NCBI GenBank assembly: GCA_002348385.1
Contig: DEBD01000002.1
Location: 62,001-126,000 of the forward strand
Length of the DNA stretch: 64,000 nucleotides
Source of the DNA: Gammaproteobacteria bacterium UBA2965
GTDB taxonomy: Bacteria; Pseudomonadota; Gammaproteobacteria; Pseudomonadales; Azotimanducaceae
Direction of reading: 5' to 3'
Shown here: positions 1-8,169 of the stretch, piece by piece
Position numbering within the stretch: position 1 is the first letter of the stretch
How the letters are laid out: each line of letters begins with the position of its first letter
Position numbers and translations under genes: made by a program
Notes under the pieces: model-generated
The model's database searches: none
Told to the model about the DNA's origin: nothing
What the model saw: only the letters and a program-made list of their open reading frames with translations

Positions 1-1003
1 CCACGTCCGCGCCATGCTCTTCCGACACGATATACAGTGGTCGAGCCTTCACCTCAGTAAAAACGCGCCCGAGGTACTCCCCAAGCAGACCAATAGAAAG
101 CAGCTGAAGACCGGAGAAAAACATGATTGCGGCCGCTAGTGTGGCGAAACCCGGAATGGGTTGCCCGATCACAAGGCGCTCAATAATGATCCACCCACCA
201 TAGGCGAAAGCGCCAAAAGAAATGAATGCGCCGATGATGGAAGCCATTCTCAGCGGCCAGGACGTAAAGGCAGTCAAACCATCTACCGCCAGCTCAAATA
301 GGGCACGAAAACCAAACGAGGTTGCCCCGGCAGCGCGCGCATCTGCCTCAAAGGGTATGCCTTCACTTTCGAAGCCTACCCATGCGTACAGCCCTTTCAT
401 GTACCTGTTGCGTTCGGGCATCTGGGTGATGGCAACAACCACGCTACGGTCTATGAGCCGAAAATCGCCAGCATCCGGAGGAATCTGAACGCGGTCGTTA
501 GTTCCGCTCATCAGACTATAGAAGCGACGAGTTAGCGCGCGCCGCAAGGCTCCACTGTTACCTCTTTTTTCCTGAACGCCGTACACCATGTCGATCCCCG
601 CCTCCCAGCGACGAATCATCTCCGGAACGGTGGCGAAAGGGTGCTGGTAGTCCGAATCCATGATCAACACTACATCAGCGCTCACATCGAACCGGTCCAA
701 CGCCTCCAGCCCGGCCGTCAAAGCCACCTCTTTGCCGAAGTTTCGAGACAGCCTAATGAACTTGACGGGCAATCCTTCGGCAATTGCCTCGCGAATCTCC
801 ACTCCGGTCTGGTCCGCGCTTCCGTCGTCCACCACCAGAATCACCACTTCTGCAAAGTAGTCGCGAACAAACTCATGGAGGTCACTGACAAAGTCGCGCG
901 CGTGACCACCTTCGTTGTACATGGGGATGACGCAGGCTAGCGTTGAAGCATCGGCCCGACGACATTCGTTGACCTTGGTGCCGGCTAGTTGTTGCTGGAT
1001 CAT
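1..1003 (-). CDS. GT2 family glycosyltransferase, polyprenyl-phosphate type (partial, 3' end cut)
   Basis: The reverse strand reads open from an ATG at 1003 to the window edge, about 334 codons; a GTG at 1012 is an in-frame alternative start. The N-terminal GT-A domain has the nucleotide-binding patch VVDDGSAD and the metal motif MDSDYQHP, and a conserved stretch NRYMKGLYAWVGF lies before two hydrophobic helices at the C-terminus (GWIIIERLVIG and FFSGLQLLSIG). This layout is that of DPM1/GtrB/ArnC-like enzymes, which load a sugar from a nucleotide donor onto undecaprenyl phosphate at the cytoplasmic membrane. The sugar cannot be told. The missing part is the extreme C-terminus. Confidence 0.85.
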   Translation of the reverse strand, partial: MIQQQLAGTKVNECRRADASTLACVIPMYNEGGHARDFVSDLHEFVRDYFAEVVILVVDDGSADQTGVEIREAIAEGLPVKFIRLSRNFGKEVALTAGLEALDRFDVSADVVLIMDSDYQHPFATVPEMIRRWEAGIDMVYGVQEKRGNSGALRRALTRRFYSLMSGTNDRVQIPPDAGDFRLIDRSVVVAITQMPERNRYMKGLYAWVGFESEGIPFEADARAAGATSFGFRALFELAVDGLTAFTSWPLRMASIIGAFISFGAFAYGGWIIIERLVIGQPIPGFATLAAAIMFFSGLQLLSIGLLGEYLGRVFTEVKARPLYIVSEEHGADV

Positions 1004-1206
1004 GGTGCTCACGTAAGGATCATCAGCGTGTGCACTATGCTGCCCATACGGCCACCAATCGTCTAGCAGGATTCTTCTCAGCACCGCCGTAAAAGGTGAA
1101 CTAATTGGCGTTTTCAACAACCCACAGCAGCCAGGGAGGTCGAATTTCCCCATTCGGCCGCCCCACCCACTGTGTCGGCTGCACGAAGACGAAGCGGACC
1201 CGAGGG

Positions 1207-1644
1207 TCAGCGCTCCAATAAGAACGTTACCGGCCCGTCGTTTACGAGCGCCACCTGCATGTCGGCGCCGAACCTTCCTGTCTGAACCCGCGGGTAACGA
1301 TCGCGCACGGCAGCCACGAAGTCGCTATAGAGCTTCTCCGCAAGCTCAGGTGCTGCAGCAGTGCTGAAGCCCGGTCTTTTGCCCCGGGAAGTGTCGGCGG
1401 CCAGAGTGAACTGGGAGACTATGAGCAGCTCGCCAGCCACGTCCATAACGGATGCATTCATTGGCTTGTCATAGTCCGGGAAGATTCGCAAGCCCAGAGT
1501 CTTATCCGCGAGCCAGCCTGCCACCTCACCGGTGTCTTCCGGAAACACTCCCAGAAACACGAGTACGCCGCGGGAAATCTCGGCGACGGTCTCGCCTTGC
1601 ACCGACACGGAAGCCGAGTTCACTCGTTGCAACAATGCGCGCAT
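1207..1644 (-). CDS. dtd: D-aminoacyl-tRNA deacylase
   Basis: 145 residues, the usual length of bacterial Dtd. It carries both signature motifs: SQFTLAADTSRGKRPGF in the middle and NDGPVTFLLE at the end, whose Gly-Pro forms the cis-proline chiral filter. The enzyme cleaves D-amino acids (and glycine) from mischarged tRNA in the cytoplasm. The start MRALLQRV is standard for the family. It lies 21 bp downstream of a 49-codon ORF and in the same direction as typA, so the three could be cotranscribed. Confidence 0.95.
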   Translation of the reverse strand: MRALLQRVNSASVSVQGETVAEISRGVLVFLGVFPEDTGEVAGWLADKTLGLRIFPDYDKPMNASVMDVAGELLIVSQFTLAADTSRGKRPGFSTAAAPELAEKLYSDFVAAVRDRYPRVQTGRFGADMQVALVNDGPVTFLLER

Positions 1645-1665
1645 TGGCAGACCTACGGAAAAGCG

Positions 1666-1815
1666 TTAACGCGCGCCGATGCTGGCATCGCTCATGCCGA
1701 ACACCGGCAACAGGGTTTCCACCTCCTGGATCAACAGCCAGGACCCCGCCACGTACGCGAAGGCCATACGCTGCACGTTGCGTCTCTTCAATTCGGCGAA
1801 CAAAGCGCTGACCAC
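1666..1815 (-). CDS. 49-residue orphan membrane-anchor protein (N-terminal segment of a larger family)
   Basis: A GTG start at 1815, with an AAGGGGG-like ribosome site just upstream, opens a 49-codon frame ending TAA. The sequence contains FAELKRRNVQRMAFAYVAGSWLLIQ, one basic amphipathic stretch plus one membrane helix, then LLPVFGM. From memory this is the cytoplasm-membrane junction found at the N-terminus of large gammaproteobacterial TPR or adenylate-cyclase-like proteins (ELKRRNVFRVAIAYxxxxWLLIQ). Here it stops straight after the helix. It may be a truncated gene remnant or a stand-alone small membrane protein; the intact ribosome site and clean stop leave both open. Confidence 0.55.
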   Translation of the reverse strand: MVSALFAELKRRNVQRMAFAYVAGSWLLIQEVETLLPVFGMSDASIGAR

Positions 1816-1905
1816 TACTGCCCCCTTTTCTCTCGCGGAGCATACCAGCTAAGCGACGAGGCCAATATCCGACCACTGCAGCAGAGGGGGCGCTACCGCG
1901 CCTCC

Positions 1906-3708
1906 TCAGCTAGCGCGCTTGCGCTGGTGCTCCTTCAGCCACTGTTTGCGAATGCGAATAGCCGCGGGGGTGATCTCCACCAGCTCGTCGTCGTTGATGA
2001 ACTCCAGTGCCTGCTCCAACCCCAGACGCAGAGGCGCGCTTAGCAGAATGTTCTCATCACTGCCGGCCGCGCGCACGTTGGTGAGCTTCTTCTCTTTCAT
2101 GGGGTTAACGGTGAGGTCGTTGTCGCGGCTGTGCAGGCCCACCACCATGCCTTCGTAAACCCGATCGTTGGGGCCGACCATCATGCGCCCGCGATTCTGC
2201 AGATTGAACAACGCATAGGCCACGGCTTTGCCTTCCGCGTTGGCAATCAGCGCACCGTTCACCCGACGGCCGAACTCGCCTTCCGCTCGCGGTCGGTAAC
2301 CGGCGGAGGCAAAGGTCATGATCCCTGTTCCGGAGGTCATGGAAAGAAACAGCGGCCGAAAGCCCATGAGACCGCGAGTGGGAATTGCATAACGCAGACG
2401 CACACGACCGAAGCCGTCTGCGTGCATGTCTTCCAGCTCACCGCGCCGCTCGCCCAGCGCTTCCATTACCTTTCCTTGGTGCGCTTCTTCCAGATCTACG
2501 GTGAGCAGCTCAAAGGGCTCGTGCACCTTACCCTCCACTTCCCGCGTGATTACCTGGGGCCTGGATACGGCAAGCTCGAAGCCTTCCCGGCGCATGGTCT
2601 CGATCAGCACCGACAGGTGCAGCTCGCCGCGGCCTGAGACTTGAAAACGATCCGGGTCGTCCGTCTCCACGACGCTCAGCGCCACATTGTGCGAGGCTTC
2701 TCTGAGCAGCCGCTCGCGCAGCTGTCGGCTGGTGAGATAGCTGCCTTCCTGGCCGGCGAAGGGTGAGGTATTGACGCAGAACAGCATGGTGAGCGTTGGC
2801 TCGTCCACGGTGAGCGGGGGCAGGGCCTGCACTTGCTCCGGCGCGCACAGGGTGTCAGAGATGCCAATATCGTCGACGCCGGTGACGCAAACGATGTCAC
2901 CGGCCAGCGCCACTTCACGCTCAACTCGCTCCAGGCCGTGATAGCCGAATACGGACAGCACCCTCGCCTTACGGGTGGCGCCGTCGGGGCCCACCACCAT
3001 CACCGGAGAATTTCTCGCAACCTGTCCCCGCGAGATCCGGCCCACGCCCATGACGCCTACGTAACTGGAGTAATCCAGTGAGCTGATCTGCATCTGCAGC
3101 GGCCCGTCCACGTCAACTGACGGCGGCGGCACGTGGCGCACGATGGCATCTAACAGCGCGTCCATGTCGTCGGCCAGTGCATCAGGCTCCGCGCCGGATT
3201 GGCCCAGCAGGGCGGATGCGTACACCACCGGGAAATCGAGCTGCTCGTCGGTGGCTCCCAGGGCGATGAACAGATCGAACACCTCGTCGATAACCCGATA
3301 GGGTTCCGCGCCGTCGCGATCCACCTTGTTCACCACCACGATGGGGCGCAGGCCCGCCGCGAAGGCCTTTTCGGTGACAAACCGCGTCTGGGGCATGGGA
3401 CCGTCCACCGCATCCACCAGGAGCAGCACCGAATCCACCATGGAGAGGATGCGCTCCACCTCGCCGCCAAAATCCGCATGCCCGGGCGTGTCCACGATGT
3501 TGATGCGATAGTCGCCGTATTCGATGGCTGTGTTCTTGGACAGGATGGTGATGCCGCGCTCACGCTCCAACTCATTACTGTCCATGGCCCGCTCGGGTTC
3601 GCTGCCCGCCAGCGTGCCCGTCTGCTGCAGCAAACGGTCCACAAGGGTAGTCTTGCCATGATCGACGTGGGCGATAATGGCGACGTTACGGAGGTTCTCG
3701 GTGATCAC
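1906..3708 (-). CDS. typA: Ribosome-associated GTPase TypA/BipA
   Basis: A translational GTPase that binds the ribosome and supports 50S assembly and stress growth. GTP-binding motifs appear in order: AHVDHGKTT (G1), ERGITI (G2), DTPGH (G3), NKVD (G4). The EF-G-like domains and the BipA-specific C-terminus follow. I chose the GTG at 3708 (VITENLRNVAII), which gives 600 residues, close to the family norm. Longer frames would run into the divergent gene starting at 3743. The divergent start sites lie only 34 bp apart, so the two genes must share a compact promoter region. Confidence 0.96.
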   Translation of the reverse strand: MITENLRNVAIIAHVDHGKTTLVDRLLQQTGTLAGSEPERAMDSNELERERGITILSKNTAIEYGDYRINIVDTPGHADFGGEVERILSMVDSVLLLVDAVDGPMPQTRFVTEKAFAAGLRPIVVVNKVDRDGAEPYRVIDEVFDLFIALGATDEQLDFPVVYASALLGQSGAEPDALADDMDALLDAIVRHVPPPSVDVDGPLQMQISSLDYSSYVGVMGVGRISRGQVARNSPVMVVGPDGATRKARVLSVFGYHGLERVEREVALAGDIVCVTGVDDIGISDTLCAPEQVQALPPLTVDEPTLTMLFCVNTSPFAGQEGSYLTSRQLRERLLREASHNVALSVVETDDPDRFQVSGRGELHLSVLIETMRREGFELAVSRPQVITREVEGKVHEPFELLTVDLEEAHQGKVMEALGERRGELEDMHADGFGRVRLRYAIPTRGLMGFRPLFLSMTSGTGIMTFASAGYRPRAEGEFGRRVNGALIANAEGKAVAYALFNLQNRGRMMVGPNDRVYEGMVVGLHSRDNDLTVNPMKEKKLTNVRAAGSDENILLSAPLRLGLEQALEFINDDELVEITPAAIRIRKQWLKEHQRKRAS

Positions 3709-3742
3709 TAGACTGCGGGGCCAAGAAAAAAGGTGGCGAATT

Positions 3743-4708
3743 ATGGCGGAACGGCACTGGACTGTCGCCTCCCTGGCCACGTGGTGTGCACTCATGTCGC
3801 TTCCCATCTTCGCCGATGCTGCTCAGCGGGTGGGTGAGGTTACGCACCCCGCGGTAACCGAGCTGAGCGGCATCGTCCCCTCCTCATTCCCCGGCGTTTA
3901 CTGGATTCACAACGACTCGGGAGACGTGCCCCGTTTGTTCGCTATCCGAGCGGACGGCAGCATGGTGAAGCCTCGCGGCTATGCGAACTTTCCCGCGGAC
4001 GACTGGCCCGGTTTCGCCATCGACAACGCCTTTCACCACGACTGGGAAGACATCGCCATAGCAGACGGGATGCTGTACGTCGCGGATGTGGGCAACAACG
4101 AAAACGCACGGCGCGACCTGGGCATCTACCTCATTGCCGAGCCCAACCCGCTTTACGTCACGCGCGCCCGCGCCATGTCGTTCGTTCCCATTCGCTATCC
4201 CGACCAGCAGCGGTTTCCGGCCGAGCAGTGGCATTTCGACTGTGAAGCCATCTTCTGGTCCGATGGCAGACTGTACTTTCTCACTAAGCATCGCATGCCT
4301 AACAAAGCAGTTGAGTTTGACGCCGGAGCCAAACTCTACAGATTGAACTCCATGCATACCGATCGGGAAAACGTGCTGGAGCTGGTGGACACCAACGATG
4401 CTGTCACGCTGGTGACCGCCGCAGATGTGTCACCCGACGGCCGCCGTCTGGCTGTGCTTACCTACGCGCGCCTGTGGATATTCGAAAAGCCAAGGCGAGG
4501 GGATCGGTGGTTGAGCACCCCGGCTCGCATTATGGATTTCGACTGGGATACCACCGCGCAGATCGAAGCCGTCGGCTGGGAAAGCAACGACGCACTGCTG
4601 ATGACCAATGAGGGACGGGAGATCTTTCGAATCTTGGTATCCGACCTGATCGCGCCGAAACAATCCAACGCGCCAGCACACAAGGCACTACAACCCTGGA
4701 TGCACTGA
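3743..4708 (+). CDS. Secreted beta-propeller-like protein of unknown function
   Basis: 321 residues from the ATG at 3743, preceded by AAGGTGG. The N-terminus ends a signal peptide near FADA-AQ. The body has repeating blade-like pieces such as YWIHNDSGD, LYVADVGNN and LYFLTKH, and aromatic/Gly-Asp-rich turns, which look like a six- or seven-bladed propeller of the kind seen in periplasmic esterase-like or SdiA-regulated-type proteins. No catalytic motif is evident. It is divergent from typA and 118 bp upstream of a tRNA-thiolation-like gene, with no obvious functional link to either. Confidence 0.7.
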   Translation: MAERHWTVASLATWCALMSLPIFADAAQRVGEVTHPAVTELSGIVPSSFPGVYWIHNDSGDVPRLFAIRADGSMVKPRGYANFPADDWPGFAIDNAFHHDWEDIAIADGMLYVADVGNNENARRDLGIYLIAEPNPLYVTRARAMSFVPIRYPDQQRFPAEQWHFDCEAIFWSDGRLYFLTKHRMPNKAVEFDAGAKLYRLNSMHTDRENVLELVDTNDAVTLVTAADVSPDGRRLAVLTYARLWIFEKPRRGDRWLSTPARIMDFDWDTTAQIEAVGWESNDALLMTNEGREIFRILVSDLIAPKQSNAPAHKALQPWMH

Positions 4709-4826
4709 AGCGCTGGCGTTTCGCAGCCGCGCCGCACGGTCCAGACCTGGATGCACGAGCAGCGCTCGCATTGCCAACCGGTGCCCCGGCCACTAGACTG
4801 CGCGGCCCGGAAATTAGGTGGCCGTT

Positions 4827-5882
4827 ATGGCAAAGCAGCCCAAGGCTGTTGCGTTGATCTCAGGGGGCCTCGACTCCATGTTGGCCGCTAAGGTCGTCAT
4901 GGATCAGGGCGTGCACGTGGAGGGAATCAACTTCTTCACGGGCTTCTGCGTAGAGGGCCACACCCACGCCATCCGGGAGAAAGACCGAGCCAAGCCCAAG
5001 CGCAACAACGCATTGTGGGTGGCGGAGCAGCTGGGCATCAAGCTGCACATCATTGATGTCATCGAAGAGTACAAAGACGTACTGCTCAACCCCAAGCACG
5101 GCTACGGCGCCAATCTGAACCCCTGTCTGGACTGCAAGATCTTCATGGTGAACAAGGCGCTGGCCTGGAGCTTCATGGAGGAGAACGGATTCGACTTCAT
5201 CATTACCGGTGAGGTAATCGGCCAGCGACCCAAGAGCCAGCGCAAAGAAACCATGCCCGTGATTGCCCGGGAGTCGGGCGCGCAAGATCGTCTGCTGCGC
5301 CCCCTGTGCGCCAAATTGTTACCCGAAACCCACCCTGAACGCGAAGGCTGGGTAGACCGAGGAGCGCTGTTCGACTTTCACGGCCGCAACCGTAAGCCCC
5401 AGATCGCGCTGGCCGAGTCGCTGGGTTTTTCAGACTGGTCGCAACCCGCCGGAGGCTGCTGTTTTCTCACCGACGCTCAGTACTCCGCCAAGCTCACGGA
5501 TCTGTGGCAGGCGCAGGGCTCCCGCGCGTACGAGTTGGACGACATCATGCTGCTGAAGGTGGGTCGCCACATTCGGCCCAACGAGCGCTTCAAGCTGATC
5601 GTCGGGCGCGAAGAAGGAGAAAACCGCTATCTGGAAGGCTACCGACGGCGCTTCACCAGCCTGCACGCCACCAGCCACAAGGGGCCTTTGGCGCTGGTAG
5701 ACGGTGACGCCGACGACGATGAACTCGCCCTGGCCGCCCGCATTCTCGCGCGCTACGGCCAGGGGCGCGATGCCGATTCAGTCACCATCGCAATTACGCA
5801 GCCCAATGCGGTGGCCAGCGAGGTGACCGTTGCCCCCCTGCCACCCTCCCAGATTCCGGCTCAGTGGCATGTCGGCAGCTGA
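4827..5882 (+). CDS. PP-loop ATPase, tRNA 4-thiouridine/2-thiouridine synthase-like, with NFACT-R-like C-terminus
   Basis: 351 residues; ATG at 4827 with TTAGGTGG just ahead. The PP-loop SGGLDS is at residues 12-17, so it should adenylate a substrate with ATP. Cysteine pairs follow at about 100/103 (CLDC) and 211/212 (GGCC), suited to sulfur transfer or metal binding. The C-terminal part (HIRPNERFKLIVGR ... GPLALVDG) resembles the NFACT-R domain that accompanies ThiI-like PP-loop proteins. There is no THUMP or rhodanese domain, so it is not canonical ThiI or MnmA. Its 3' end overlaps a TusA-like carrier by 14 bp, which strongly suggests a tRNA sulfuration unit. The exact nucleoside modified is unknown. 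Confidence 0.75.
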   Translation: MAKQPKAVALISGGLDSMLAAKVVMDQGVHVEGINFFTGFCVEGHTHAIREKDRAKPKRNNALWVAEQLGIKLHIIDVIEEYKDVLLNPKHGYGANLNPCLDCKIFMVNKALAWSFMEENGFDFIITGEVIGQRPKSQRKETMPVIARESGAQDRLLRPLCAKLLPETHPEREGWVDRGALFDFHGRNRKPQIALAESLGFSDWSQPAGGCCFLTDAQYSAKLTDLWQAQGSRAYELDDIMLLKVGRHIRPNERFKLIVGREEGENRYLEGYRRRFTSLHATSHKGPLALVDGDADDDELALAARILARYGQGRDADSVTIAITQPNAVASEVTVAPLPPSQIPAQWHVGS

Positions 5883-6162
5883 GACGCTGGACGCCCGCGG
5901 CCTGCTCTGTCCGCTGCCGGTCATTCGCACTCAGGACCGCGTAAAGGGCTTGCCGCCGGGGACCATCGTCGAGGTGCTGGCCACGGATGTGGGCACGCTG
6001 CACGACATTCCCGCGTGGTGCAGAGTGCACGGCCATGAAGTGCTGTCCATGATGGATCAGGACGGCGTCAATCTGGGCCCAGCCGGTGATGAGGCAGGCA
6101 CCGCACCACAGGGCATCAAGGCAGGCAGCGAAATCTGCATTCGCCTGCGTGTTGGCGCATGA
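5869..6162 (+). CDS. TusA-family sulfur carrier protein
   Basis: 97 residues from an ATG inside the end of the PP-loop gene (14-bp overlap, implying coupled translation). The fold signature LDARGLLCPLPV is present, with the sulfur-accepting cysteine at residue 14 in the CPxP motif. TusA proteins carry persulfide sulfur to tRNA thiolases or molybdenum-cofactor enzymes in the cytoplasm. Compared with E. coli TusA it has an extra Gly/Ala-rich stretch (GPAGDEAGTAPQG) before the last strand. The neighbour suggests it delivers sulfur to that PP-loop enzyme. Confidence 0.85.
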   Translation: MSAAETLDARGLLCPLPVIRTQDRVKGLPPGTIVEVLATDVGTLHDIPAWCRVHGHEVLSMMDQDGVNLGPAGDEAGTAPQGIKAGSEICIRLRVGA

Positions 6163-6166
6163 GTTC

Positions 6167-6204
6167 GCCGGCGCGGCTTTTCGTGAAGTCAGGGGCTTTT
6201 TTTT
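6167..6204 (+). terminator. Possible terminator after the PP-loop/TusA pair
   Basis: A short GC hairpin (GCCG-GCG-CGGC, 6167-6177) is followed by TTTT, and a run of eight T residues sits at 6197-6204. The first stem is only 4 bp, so this is a weak call. Confidence 0.3.
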
Positions 6205-6255
6205 GCCTCTGCATTGTCCAAAATAGGTATCAGCGGCCCAGATAGTGGACCTCCT

Positions 6256-6867
6256 ATGCAGCGACTTTGCGCCACCCTGCTCTACATCAGCCTCGCCATG
6301 GCCGGCGCGAGCGCGCACGCTGAAACGAAGATCTACAAGAAAGTTGACGCTCACGGCAATGTGTCCTTCACAGACGTCCCGCCGCGCGCCCATGAGCAGG
6401 CGGAAGCTGTGGATCTGGGTAGATCGAACTCGTTTGCGCCCCCGGATACCCCGGCGCCAGCGGCCGAGCCCACATCAACTGCTCCCGGGGCAGACGCCGA
6501 GGCCAGGGAAGGCGACCAGCAAAAGTACGCCGCATTAAAGATCGTGAGCCCCGCACACGATGCGACGGTGCGCCAGAACGCGGGCAACCTGACGGTGACG
6601 GCCAGCGTAACACCTGCGCTGGCCGGCAACCGCAAGATGCAACTGCTGCTGGATGGTGTCGTAGCATCTGGACCCAGCCGCACCACCACCTTCCAACTGC
6701 TCAATGTAGACCGCGGCACCCACGAGCTACAGGCTCAGGTAGTAGACCCAGCCGGCCGCGCGCTGTTTACCAGTCCGGCCTCCGTGTTTCATATGCTGCG
6801 CTACTCGGCTATACGTCCTGCAAAACCGGCCGCACGCGGCAACGCGGGCGCAACCGTCCGACGATAG
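6256..6867 (+). CDS. Periplasmic DUF4124-domain protein
   Basis: 203 residues. A signal peptide (MQRLCATLLYISLAMAGASAHA) is followed by KIYKKVDAHGNVSFTDVPP, the hallmark of DUF4124, a small envelope domain common in gammaproteobacteria and of unknown function. After a Pro/Ala-rich linker (about residues 55-90) comes a beta-sandwich-like stretch (KIVSPAHDATVRQNAGNLTV) resembling Ig-like folds. In relatives such a gene often sits between glnA and ntrB, and the same place is kept here although glnA is missing. Confidence 0.8.
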   Translation: MQRLCATLLYISLAMAGASAHAETKIYKKVDAHGNVSFTDVPPRAHEQAEAVDLGRSNSFAPPDTPAPAAEPTSTAPGADAEAREGDQQKYAALKIVSPAHDATVRQNAGNLTVTASVTPALAGNRKMQLLLDGVVASGPSRTTTFQLLNVDRGTHELQAQVVDPAGRALFTSPASVFHMLRYSAIRPAKPAARGNAGATVRR

Positions 6868-6884
6868 CGTCCTTGACCCAACTT

Positions 6885-6916
6885 GGTGCTTGCACTATCT
6901 TGGTGCATATAGCACC
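6885..6916 (+). promoter_or_regulatory. NtrC-type binding site cluster upstream of ntrBC
   Basis: TGCACTATCTTGGTGCA (6891-6907) matches the enterobacterial NtrC site TGCACCA-N3-TGGTGCA with a single mismatch. A second perfect inverted repeat, GGTGC-ATATA-GCACC (6902-6916), shares its half-site, and a further GGTGC half-site lies at 6885-6889. Overlapping half-sites just ahead of ntrB fit autoregulation by phosphorylated NtrC, as known for glnLG in enterics. I saw no sigma-54 -24/-12 element beside it. Confidence 0.7.
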
Positions 6917-6940
6917 GACTGCCGCGTCCTGTGCTACGGG

Positions 6941-6968
6941 TTGAGAAATGCAAGTAAGCGCTTACTAT
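6941..6968 (+). promoter_or_regulatory. Candidate sigma-70 promoter of ntrBC with palindromic operator
   Basis: TTGAGA (6941-6946), 16 bp, TACTAT (6963-6968). A perfect 14-bp palindrome AGTAAGCGCTTACT (6953-6966) covers the spacer end and most of the -10, where a bound repressor would block polymerase. The regulator is unknown. Confidence 0.5.
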
Positions 6969-6992
6969 TTTTCGATAGCCCAATAAAAGGCT

Positions 6993-7009
6993 GGTCGCAA
7001 CGTGCGACC
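6993..7009 (+). repeat. Perfect hairpin in ntrB leader
   Basis: GGTCGCA-ACG-TGCGACC, a 7-bp stem with a 3-base loop, lies in the predicted 5' untranslated region of ntrBC, about 66 bases before the chosen ntrB start. It has no T-tract, so it is probably not a terminator; it could influence mRNA stability or translation. Confidence 0.5.
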
Positions 7010-7074
7010 GAATCTTGCCCGATGTTATTGGGGAACCATTGGATGCGTCCGATCACCACACCGAACCGCCCAGA

Positions 7075-8169
7075 ATGAGCACCCGCACGGAAGCGCAAGC
7101 CGATCTGCAGAGCCGAGCAGATGCCCTAGACCAGCTCACCACCGCAGTGGTGGTGCTGGACGAGGCGCTACACGTTCGCTATCTGAATCCAGCTGCCGAA
7201 GCGCTGTTCGGAACCAGTCGCCAGCATCGGGTGGGGGCTCATGTGCGCGAGCTGACCTCCGAGGGCATCGACGGCCTGAGCAACGTATTCACCACCGGCC
7301 AGTCCATCACCCAGCGTGCGGCAAAATTTCGCACCCGCGATGGGCGGGAACTGAGCGCGGATCTCACCGCGTCGCTGGAGCCCGAAGCACGCTATCTGCT
7401 GGTGGAACTGCAGCCCATCAACCGCCTGATGCGGATCAATCGCGACGACCATTCCGTATACGCCCAGGAAACCACGCGCCGGCTGGTCCGCGGCATGGCT
7501 CACGAGATCAAGAACCCGTTGGGCGGGGTGCGTGGGGCAGCGCAACTGCTGGAGCGCGAGCTGACAAACCCCGCACTCAAGGAATACACCCAGGTCATCA
7601 TCGAAGAGGCCGACCGGCTGACCGCGCTGGTGGACCGGTTGCTGGGTCCCAACCGACAGCTGGACATCGCCGAAGTCAACGTGCACGAGTTGCTCGAGCA
7701 TGTGGTGCGGGTAGTGGACGCGGAGCTGCCGGGCCGGATCACCTTCATTCGCGACTACGACCCAAGCCTGCCCGTGGTGAGCGCCGACCAGGATCAGCTC
7801 GTGCAGGCGCTGATGAACATCATCCGCAACGCCGGCCAGGCACTGAGCAACACGCCCAATGCCCAGATCACCTTGCGCACGCGTGCAGTGCGCCAGTTCA
7901 CCATCGGCACCACCCGGCACCGGGTGGTCGCCCAGATGGACATTGCAGACAACGGACCCGGCATCCCGGCCGACATGATGGAACGCATCTGGTTCCCCAT
8001 GATCAGCGGGCGCCCCGACGGCACCGGATTGGGCCTTGCCATCACGCAGACCATCGTGGGCCAGCATGGCGGTGTTATCGAGTGCGTCAGCCAGCCGGGA
8101 GATACCTGCTTCTCGGTATTTTTGCCGTTCACGGACAACGGACTTAACGGAAACAACAATCATGACTAA
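7075..8169 (+). CDS. glnL: Nitrogen-regulation sensor histidine kinase NtrB
   Basis: 364 residues, cytoplasmic. An N-terminal PAS domain (LDQLTTAVVVLDEALHVRYLN onwards) precedes the HisKA domain with the phosphorylated histidine at residue 143 in GMAHEIKNPLGG, and an ATPase domain with N-box (MNIIRNAGQAL), G1 (DNGPGIP) and G2 (GTGLGLAI). It phosphorylates or, with PII, dephosphorylates NtrC according to nitrogen supply. The ATG at 7075 has a poor ribosome site; a TTG further upstream is possible. It overlaps ntrC by 8 bp. Confidence 0.94.
   Translation: MSTRTEAQADLQSRADALDQLTTAVVVLDEALHVRYLNPAAEALFGTSRQHRVGAHVRELTSEGIDGLSNVFTTGQSITQRAAKFRTRDGRELSADLTASLEPEARYLLVELQPINRLMRINRDDHSVYAQETTRRLVRGMAHEIKNPLGGVRGAAQLLERELTNPALKEYTQVIIEEADRLTALVDRLLGPNRQLDIAEVNVHELLEHVVRVVDAELPGRITFIRDYDPSLPVVSADQDQLVQALMNIIRNAGQALSNTPNAQITLRTRAVRQFTIGTTRHRVVAQMDIADNGPGIPADMMERIWFPMISGRPDGTGLGLAITQTIVGQHGGVIECVSQPGDTCFSVFLPFTDNGLNGNNNHD

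Noticed and set aside
6881..6920. Sigma-54 promoter before ntrB
   Set aside because: TTGGTGC and TTGCA are adjacent without the fixed spacing of -24/-12 elements.
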